Assembly (NCBI GenBank): GCA_000727475.1
Contig: KL647289.1
Span: 8,050,629 to 8,114,628 of the forward strand
Source of the DNA: Sarcocystis neurona
Lineage: Eukaryota > Apicomplexa > Conoidasida > Eucoccidiorida > Sarcocystidae
Direction of reading: 5' to 3'
Length of the DNA stretch: 64,000 nucleotides
The stretch's first letter is position 1; each line of letters starts with the position of its first letter. The translations under genes and the position numbers were made by a program. This document shows, one piece after another, positions 57,601 through 64,000 of the stretch. The notes under the pieces are model-generated. The model was not told where the DNA came from. It made no database searches and saw only the letters and a list, made by a program, of their open reading frames with translations.

Positions 57601-58801
57601 ACTTTTCAGATGTCTCCTCACGAATTTACCTTCATTTTTGGCTGGATAACCGACGTACGGCGTTGCCGTGCCAAAGTATTCTTTCTCTACACACAATCAC
57701 GCACACACGAGGTGACGTTTATTCCGGTGAAACCCGGGTCGACTTTCACTTCCACCGAATTCGGTCTGCGTTGTAGCCGACGCGCCGTGCTGCAGTAGTT
57801 TTACCTCGCTTCTTGTGTGCGTTCGTCGAGAGGTCATCTCAACCGTACTGTGCGCTTCTCAGATAAACTGCAGCGTCACGTGTGACTGCGCGGAGCAACT
57901 CGAAAGTGTGTTGCCTCTTTTTTTCGGCGTCTTCTGGGAACAGAACGCCACTGTGCAAGAGGGGATGCGACGCTACCGAATTTTCACCAGTGGTTCTTTC
58001 GTTCCGTGCGGTGCGCGCGAGTCTTTTCGGCGTCTTTCTGCAGATCATGGTAGATTCCCCCTAAGTACACTGTGACACGTACACGGCGTACGGCGGTTGT
58101 GTAATGCTTGAACATACACTTATGTGTATAAGTGTTCGTCTCTCCCTTTCTAGATCTAATAAAGAGACTGATTCATTGACCAAAGCATGAACGTTTCCCG
58201 AACTTCTGGGTTTCCTGTAGCTGGCAGCGCTCTTTTTCATTCGCCGCAGGTACGCAAAATTGTATTTGCGTATCCATCTACAGACGCACACACGCAGATT
58301 TACAGGTACACACGTGTCTGCATGCTTTTTTAGGCGTTGCGTTTGTTCCCCATTTCGTATCTACCAAGGGAGAACGAAAGATTTGGTATTTTCCCGGCTG
58401 CACACGGGTCTCTTTCTACGTATAAAGAAGTCGACACTCCCCCTGCGCCTCAACAAGCGAAACCATATAACGCGCGGAAAGTACTTTTGTGCTGGAGGGA
58501 GCGGGAAGCACAAGACGAACCACCAACGACTGTCTTCTTTGCGACTTTTCGGAGTCGCACGCGTTTCACGTGTAGAAGTGGCTTCACCTTCATCAGAACT
58601 GTAACGCGCCTTTCGTGCCTTTCCCTCTCAACGGATCACCAGACTACTACGCGTAAGCGCTGGAGAGGACCGTTACATAGAACGCCGTTTGTGCTTCTTT
58701 TTTCTCCCTTGCTTTTCGTTATCAGCCCTCCTGTCCCGCGCGCACGCGGACGTGCGTCTACTACGTAAACATCTCAAATATACTTCTCTCTCTCGTGCGG
58801 G
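51681..58801. other. Divergent intergenic region, repeat-poor
   Basis: Lies between the CK2-beta and dehydrogenase starts and must hold their promoters and 5' UTRs. It lacks CAG runs almost entirely from 52.0 to 58.6 kb, and AT microsatellites are few (54240-54265). Frames are short. The longest protein-like ones are 53484-53810 plus (reading FIKLFFALLSWFSTATYVIQ; begins with GTG, not ATG), 53817-54035 plus and 55837-56127 plus (no ATG). No recognisable domain, tRNA or transposon. Confidence 0.5.
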
Positions 58802-59417
58802 ATGCGCCGCCTGTCGCTGTGGTCGGCCTGTCCTCGCGTGCAGCGTGGAGCCGCGGCCTGGGCCTTTTCCCTACTGCCGAGAGAGCCTAGAACCAGTCAA
58901 ACACCCGCATTCCTCCTCCCTCTCTTTTTCAGGAACATATTCGGGAGCCGGAGCCCATGCACCAGGAGCGGCCAGACTGAACGCATACGCAAAAGTTCAT
59001 GCAGGGGTCCCAGCGCGTCCGGAGCCAGACGGACGTACATATACGCCAGCAACGGTGGCGCGGGCAGAACTGAAAGCAGCCAAAGAAACCCACCCGCGTT
59101 CTCCTGCAGCAGTGACAAAAGTTCACGCCTATACGGACGCGCACCGGGGAGCAGAAGCGGACGGCTTCAGGAACGTCAGCGTGAAGGCAGAGATGCATAC
59201 GTACGGAGGAGAAGCATACGTGAAAGCAGAGAGACACGCGTAACAGGCAGCTTACGTGGCAGTGGCAGCGCATGCGTTTTGGGAGGCACTGCTGCTTGCA
59301 GAAGTGCGTTTCCGTCGACTTTCTGCGGCGAACCGCAGCGACGTTTTGCGTGCAGCCAGGACTCCGCTGCGTCCTTCTGCCCCCCCCTTCTGCCACCCGT
59401 CGGCTTCGTCGGATTAG
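58802..59417 (+). CDS. HIBADH: HIBADH exon 1 (N-terminal extension and start of NAD fold)
   Basis: An ATG at 58802 (G at -3) opens MRRLSLWSACPRVQRGAAAW, Arg/Ala-rich and without acidic residues, compatible with a mitochondrial presequence. About 170 basic, Ser/Arg-rich residues follow, then FVGLG and the donor GTAGGC (59418) in phase 1. An alternative start is possible: a pyrimidine-rich TTTTTCAG acceptor lies at 58925-58932, so the upstream part could be a separate exon or UTR. Confidence 0.6.
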
Positions 59418-61108
59418 GTAGGCGTACGCAGTGCGTCGTTCTCCTCTCTTCTGCCGCCTGTTGACTTCACCAAATTAGACACGCGTATGTGGTTCGTATA
59501 CATGCGTGTTACACTGCGTATTCGATGAACACATGCACATATATATGAAGAGAGAGAGCGGGAGGAGACCACCCACCCGAACTTCTTCAAGTGTGCAGAT
59601 ACATATAAATAGGGCGTACTAGTGTAGATGCGTCTGCGAAGAAGGACAGAGGGCTAGGCAGATCCACGTAGGTACACCAGTCTACATCTGCGTCACCCAA
59701 GATCCGAGAAACACACCTACACCTACACACAGACCCCTACGTATACGAGGGCACTGGCTCTTGCATGCGCGTATGCGCGAAAATTCACCACTACACCGCG
59801 ATGCGTCCACGGAGAGATAACAACCCATACGAATAAATACATGCGCACGCATATATATACATATGTGTATATATATACACGCGGAGAACCGGATGTACCT
59901 ACGACGACGGACGTATGTCAGGCGTCCCCCGAACATACGTATTCTACAGAGACGTTACTGCTGCCTCACGCTCTTCAATTGTGGTTCTCACCGTGCTTCT
60001 GCTTCCGTCCTCGGTTTGCACTTCTCAAACGAGATTATCCCCGCGGTGCCCGTATGCCCCTCTACATGCTCGTGCGCATATGTACGTATACCTGTCTCTC
60101 TCTATACGTAGATATAGGCATAGTAATATACACCGATAGGTGTGTGTATCCGTGTGGATAGAATAGTAGGGGTTGATGTGTTGATGTATCTTGACTGTTT
60201 TGTGTATGGCTGCTATGGAGGTAATATGGGCTACCCGATGGCAGCTGCTTTGGCACGGCGTGGGGCTACCTTATGCGTCTACGATCCACAGCAGGAACAG
60301 AAGGCGCAGCAGCTGCGCATGCGTGGTGGCGCTGCTGTAGCTGCCTCTATTCTGCATCTCGCTCGTCTTCTTAGACAGGCAGAGAAGCAGCAGCAGCGGC
60401 AACAGCAGCGACGGGAGGAGCAGCCGCGCAGGCCGAAGCAGCAGCAGGCACCGAAGCAGCAACAGGTCTTTGCACGGTCACAGCAGCAGCAGAAGCAGAG
60501 GGCGCTCCTGAGGTCGAGGCGGCAGGAGTGCGACATCTTTGAACGAAGAGAAGAACAGCGGTTCCTCGGGAAAAAGATGTTAAAACGGACGGAAACACGC
60601 TCCCATCGAGAGAGGCAGCAGCGCTCGCCGGCGAAACAGGCCCGCCCTCCATCTGCGGAAGCCATCGCAACAGAAGCCGCAGCACAAGCGGCTGCAGACG
60701 CGAGGGAAATAGCAGCAGCAGAAGCTGCGCCAGCACAGGGAGAAGCAGCTGCAGACGAAGCAGCTGCAGACAAAGCAGCTGCAGACAAAGCAGCAGCAGG
60801 CGAAGCACAGGCACCCTACGCAGCAGCGGGGGACCACGCAGCAACAGTGAAAGAAGCAGCAGGGGAAGCAGCAGCAGGTAAAAGAGCAGCAGGGGAAGCA
60901 GCAGCAGGAGACGCGGCAGCAGGAGAAGCGGCAGCAGGGGCAGGAGTAGATCCACAAACCTGTCACTTCTCTGCGGTTCTCATCTGCATGCTGCCCGAGG
61001 GGCGAGATGTCCGAGAGGTGCTGCTGAGCGACGGGGGCGTCTTTGACGCGCTGGACGCAGTCGACGCAGAAGCAGCTGCGACAGCCGCAATCGCAAGAAG
61101 CCACATGA

Positions 61109-61171
<63 letters not shown>

Positions 61172-64000
61172 CACAGCAGCAGCAGCCACAGCAGCAGCAA
61201 CAGCAGCAGCAGCCACAGCAGCAGCAGCAGCCAAAGCACGGGGGACAAGAGGGACCGCAAGAACCTCGGGAGAAGGAGGGACAGCGCGGACGTAGCGGCA
61301 GCGGGGATGTGGGGTGGCGTCAGCCAACGGCTGCGGCGGAAGGGAGTGGGGGTGGTTATGGAGGGGCAGGTAATTCGCGAAGAGTTTTGGTGATCAACTG
61401 CAGCACCGTCGGAGTGCGCGCTGCGCAAGAAGTACGCAGGAAGGCTGCTGTTCTGTGCGGCTTCCTTCTCTTCTCTAGGCGTGCCTCTGTCTCTTCCGCC
61501 GCTCTCTATATATACACACATACATATACCTAGGAACGTGCGCACATACGTACACACATACTCGCCTTCTCCATGCGCAGCTCAACTTCTGTATGAACGT
61601 GTGCAAACATATGTCTATATATATAATATATGTCTCCGTCGTCGGTCGTGGCCACCACATATTTGCGTATCCATACGTGTGTGTATGTATCTGGCAAGAC
61701 TTGAGAGAAGCGCCACTGGCAGAGAGGCACGGCCAGAGTAAATCGCAGATATATTCCCTGTATGTGTAGAAGCAAAAGATCCCTGACATGTGTGTAGGCA
61801 CGTATAAATGTGTATACGTACACTCGCACATATACCCGTGTGTTAAGTAAGCTTCCTGCTTGTCGCGACAGTTGAAAGAGACGGCAGCCGGTGCATGCAG
61901 TAGAACTCGCTTTCCTCGTGTCATTGCCGAAGAAAACTGCATACGCATTCGTATGTGTGCGTGTACATGCGCCAACATATGAAGATATGGATGTTTTCGT
62001 ACTGCAGTTTATATATATGTGTGTATAGATGCGTCAGTCTAGGTTTACATGTATATATATATATAACTATCCGTCTAAATATCTATAACTGCATGTATTT
62101 GTACGTGCCTGAGCAGTGGAAGAAACGTTAACTGATGCCGAATCCGAGTCTCTTTGTGTACGTAGATTTATGTATTCACCTATCTGTGTATCTACACGCA
62201 TTTCTATCTATCCATCTGTCTGTATATCCACGAATGTCTATCTACCGGTCTATCTGCGTATCTATGCATGCGTATCTACCCGTCTATCTGCGTATCTATG
62301 AATGTGTATCTGTCCGTCTATCTGCATATCTATGAATGTCTACCTATTTATGTATCCGCGTATCTGTGAATGTCTATCTATCCACCTATATGCGTATCTA
62401 CGAATGTGTTTATTTGGCCGTGCGTGAACGTCGGTGGAAATGTTGACGAGGGCCGGCTTGCTGTGTACGTGTGGTGTCTAATGAGTGAGACACGAGAAAG
62501 AATATGCGCTGCGCTACAGCGTACATAGAGGAAGCGAAAAGAGAGCGTTTGTTGAGAAGCGCCAAAACATTTCTATAAAGTTTCTGCTTTTTTATTGCCT
62601 GTAATTTTTTGGCCGGCAAAGACCTTTCCCACGCGTCTTCGGGTGTATGTCTAGAGCTGCGGTGGGAGACAAACGTCTGCCTGTGTGCTGTAGGGCAGCA
62701 CCTGGGTGCGTGTTTGTAGTATACGTAGATATGTCTAGATTTGCGTGTTTCCGCAAATAAGCCGGTCTCACTTTTCTTCTCGTTTCTTCCCTTTCCGTGT
62801 TGCCGAGCTTCTGTCAACTCTTTCTGTACGCCCTCCTTCGTCTCGCTCAACCGTCGGTCTCGTCGCTCTTCGACATTCCCGTCTCGCCTCGAGTTTCTCT
62901 TTCTGCTGCTCTTCTCGTGGAAGAGACTTGCTCCTCTTCAACTTCTGCTTCTCTCTGGCGTCTTCCCCTTTGCTTCATTTCTCCTCTGCCAAACCGTCTC
63001 CCGTTTGTTTTCGGCCCCTCTCTTCTGCAGATTGCTGCTGAGGTGGAGGAGCGCGGCCATCGCATCATCGATGCTCCCGTTTCCGGCGGCGTCTCTGGTG
63101 CGTGCGGCGGCTTCTCTCTGTATATATCTCTATGAAGAGTCCACGTCTTTCTCTCTCTTTCTGCGTTCCTTTCCCTCTTTACAAATGTCCTTTCTTCGCT
63201 GCAGTCCCTGTGTCGAACTGTGTGCACGTGTCTCTCTGCTGGCACGAAGGTGCACACACTCTCGTACACGGAGTTGTTCACATGTACGCAGATGTGTTTC
63301 TTTTCGCTTACGAAAGCGAAAGCTAATCCTCTCACTTTTCTCCACTCTCTCTGTCTATATCGTATGGTCTTCGCTGGCTTGGCAAGTGCCTCCGGCACCT
63401 ATGTCTGGATCTGGAGAGGCGTCTACAGAGGCGTGCTAGGCGTCTTTCAAAAGCACAGAGATGTGAAGAATAAATTTGCGGCTGCTCCTTCGACGTCACT
63501 TGCTTTTCCCCACTGCATTCTAAACGTACAGAATGCTTACGTGCAGACAAGTGCGCGGCCTCTTTTCTCTGAACGGCTGCTACTGCAGCTCCTGCGCTCG
63601 CTTCCTTCGCAAGAGAAGAAGTAGCCGACTTTCTTCGGCGTCGGTGGCGTGGCGGTAATTCTGCGGGGTCTTATTTTGCTGCAGGGGTCTCCTGGCCGCA
63701 GAATTGGCTGCTGTTCTGCCGCTGCGGCGTCCTGCAGCGCTCCTGCAGAAGTGAAAGAGAAGGATGTCCCGCATGCATCTGGCTGCTGCTGCTGTTGTTG
63801 TGCGTCGTATGCGGGGCTCAGACAGAAGAATTCTGCTGCGGCTTGCAGACACGTGTGGGGTGGTTGTGGGCTGCTGTGGCTGCAGCTGCCGCTGCTGCGA
63901 GTCTCACCTTCATGACGGCGGGGAGAGAGGAAGACGTGCGTGCTGCAACTCCGCTGCTGCGACGCATGGGCCACACCGTCGTATTCTGCGGCACTGCGGC
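58802..64000 (+). CDS. HIBADH: 3-hydroxyisobutyrate dehydrogenase-type enzyme, cut by the right edge
   Basis: NAD-dependent oxidoreductase of valine breakdown, normally mitochondrial. Exons: 58802-59417, 60221-61431, 63031-63097, 63886 onward; phases 1, 0 and 1 all match. Seen in order: dinucleotide-binding fold across the first junction (VGFVGLGNMGYPMAAALARR) with an acidic residue after strand 2 (VYDP, favouring NAD), CMLPEGRDVREVLL, VLVINCSTVGVRAAQE, the substrate-binding signature DAPVSGGVS, then LTFMTAGREEDVRAATPLLR and HTVVFCGTA. The catalytic Lys domain lies beyond the window. Typical length is about 300-340; here exon 2 alone has over 400 codons because of two insertions, and the N-terminus is about 200 residues long. 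Related beta-hydroxyacid dehydrogenases (glyoxylate reductase type) are an alternative. Confidence 0.85.
60221..61431 (+). CDS. HIBADH: HIBADH exon 2 (NAD-binding domain with two insertions)
   Basis: Acceptor TATGGAG ends at 60220; exon begins G-NMGYPMAAALARRG. Insertion one (about 60385-60955) is Gln/Arg-rich, then Ala/Gly/Glu repeats of GEAAA type. Conserved sequence resumes with CHFSAVLICMLPEGRDVREV. Insertion two (about 61066-61376) is a poly-Gln stretch with scattered Pro. The exon then reads RRVLVINCSTVGVRAAQE and ends in phase 0 at GTACGC (61432). Both insertions fall between secondary-structure elements. Confidence 0.9.
61111..61235 (+). repeat. CAG array encoding poly-Gln inside HIBADH
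   Basis: About 40 CAG/CAA codons with occasional CCA give runs of up to 20 Gln, in frame within exon 2. Confidence 0.95.
61432..63030 (+). other. HIBADH intron 2
   Basis: Intron of 1.6 kb, donor GTACGC, acceptor CTTCTGCAG. Holds TA microsatellites (61610-61690, 62010-62070), the 34-bp minisatellite at 62155-62415 and a pyrimidine-rich 3' part (62760-63030). Confidence 0.85.
62155..62415. repeat. 34-bp minisatellite
   Basis: Imperfect units containing TATCTGCGTATCTATGAATG; exact spacing of 34 bases between copies at 62251, 62285 and 62319, with diverged units on both sides. Located in HIBADH intron 2. Confidence 0.85.
63031..63097 (+). CDS. HIBADH: HIBADH exon 3 (substrate-binding signature)
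   Basis: Short exon reading IAAEVEERGHRIIDAPVSGG then VS, followed by donor GTGCGT (63098) in phase 1. It joins exon 2 as RAAQE-IAAEVEERGH, as in other family members, and carries the conserved D-A-P-V-S-G-G motif. Confidence 0.9.
63098..63885 (+). other. HIBADH intron 3
   Basis: Intron of 788 bp. The acceptor is placed at 63884-63885 because it gives seven residues between GGV and LTFM, the family norm. Other CAG acceptors upstream (for example at 63684) would also be in frame and would add about 70 residues. Confidence 0.65.
63886..64000 (+). CDS. HIBADH: HIBADH exon 4, truncated by window end
   Basis: Reads AAAASLTFMTAGREEDVRAA then TPLLRRMGHTVVFCGTA and runs off the edge. It corresponds to the end of the NAD domain just before the catalytic helical domain. 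Confidence 0.85.

Noticed and set aside
1..64000. tRNA, rRNA, CRISPR or transposon genes
   Set aside because: I looked for T-loop motifs with paired stems, reverse transcriptase or transposase motifs, terminal inverted repeats and regularly spaced direct repeats with unique spacers, and saw none. The tandem repeats present have no unique spacers.

Overview
This is nuclear DNA from an apicomplexan coccidian, most likely an Eimeria species; the species cannot be named. The evidence is dense CAG/CTG runs on both strands that code for poly-Gln, poly-Ala and poly-Ser inside otherwise conserved proteins, AT-rich TA/TATG microsatellites between exons, multi-exon genes with GT-AG introns, and a chloroplast-type import channel (Toc75), which implies an apicoplast. 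Nothing prokaryotic was seen. One run of 450 Ns (29503-29952) is an assembly gap in a trinucleotide repeat.

Three genes could be rebuilt exon by exon from protein motifs and phase-consistent splice sites. (1) A TOC75-like Omp85 channel, plus strand, about 17.6-35.4 kb: two POTRA domains and a 16-strand-type beta-barrel over at least seven exons, swollen by low-complexity insertions. (2) The casein kinase 2 regulatory (beta) subunit, minus strand, 51680 to 44248: four exons and a complete zinc-binding core behind a novel N-terminal extension of about 500 residues. (3) A 3-hydroxyisobutyrate dehydrogenase-type enzyme, plus strand, from about 58.8 kb off the right edge: four exons seen, with poly-Ala and poly-Gln blocks in exon 2.

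Left part (1-17.4 kb): most recognisable coding is on the minus strand, as separate exons from 17.4 kb down to the left edge. I could not assign a protein family. Exon pairs at 9706-9568/9339-8369 and 2102-1946/515-1 join in frame. They may belong to one or more minus-strand genes diverging from TOC75. The stretch 9.8-15.2 kb has repeat-driven open frames on both strands and no convincing gene.

Middle (35.4-44.2 kb): the convergent interval between TOC75 and CK2-beta. It opens with a strand-asymmetric polypurine tract starting right at the TOC75 stop codon, followed by short ORFs, AT microsatellites and minisatellites. Right-middle (51.7-58.8 kb): the divergent interval between CK2-beta and the dehydrogenase. 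It is unusually poor in trinucleotide repeats and has no recognised gene. No tRNA, rRNA, transposon or CRISPR array was recognised.

Functionally the three named genes are unrelated housekeeping genes: apicoplast protein import, a signalling kinase subunit, and mitochondrial valine catabolism. What they share is repeat expansion within loops and termini while the conserved cores stay intact.
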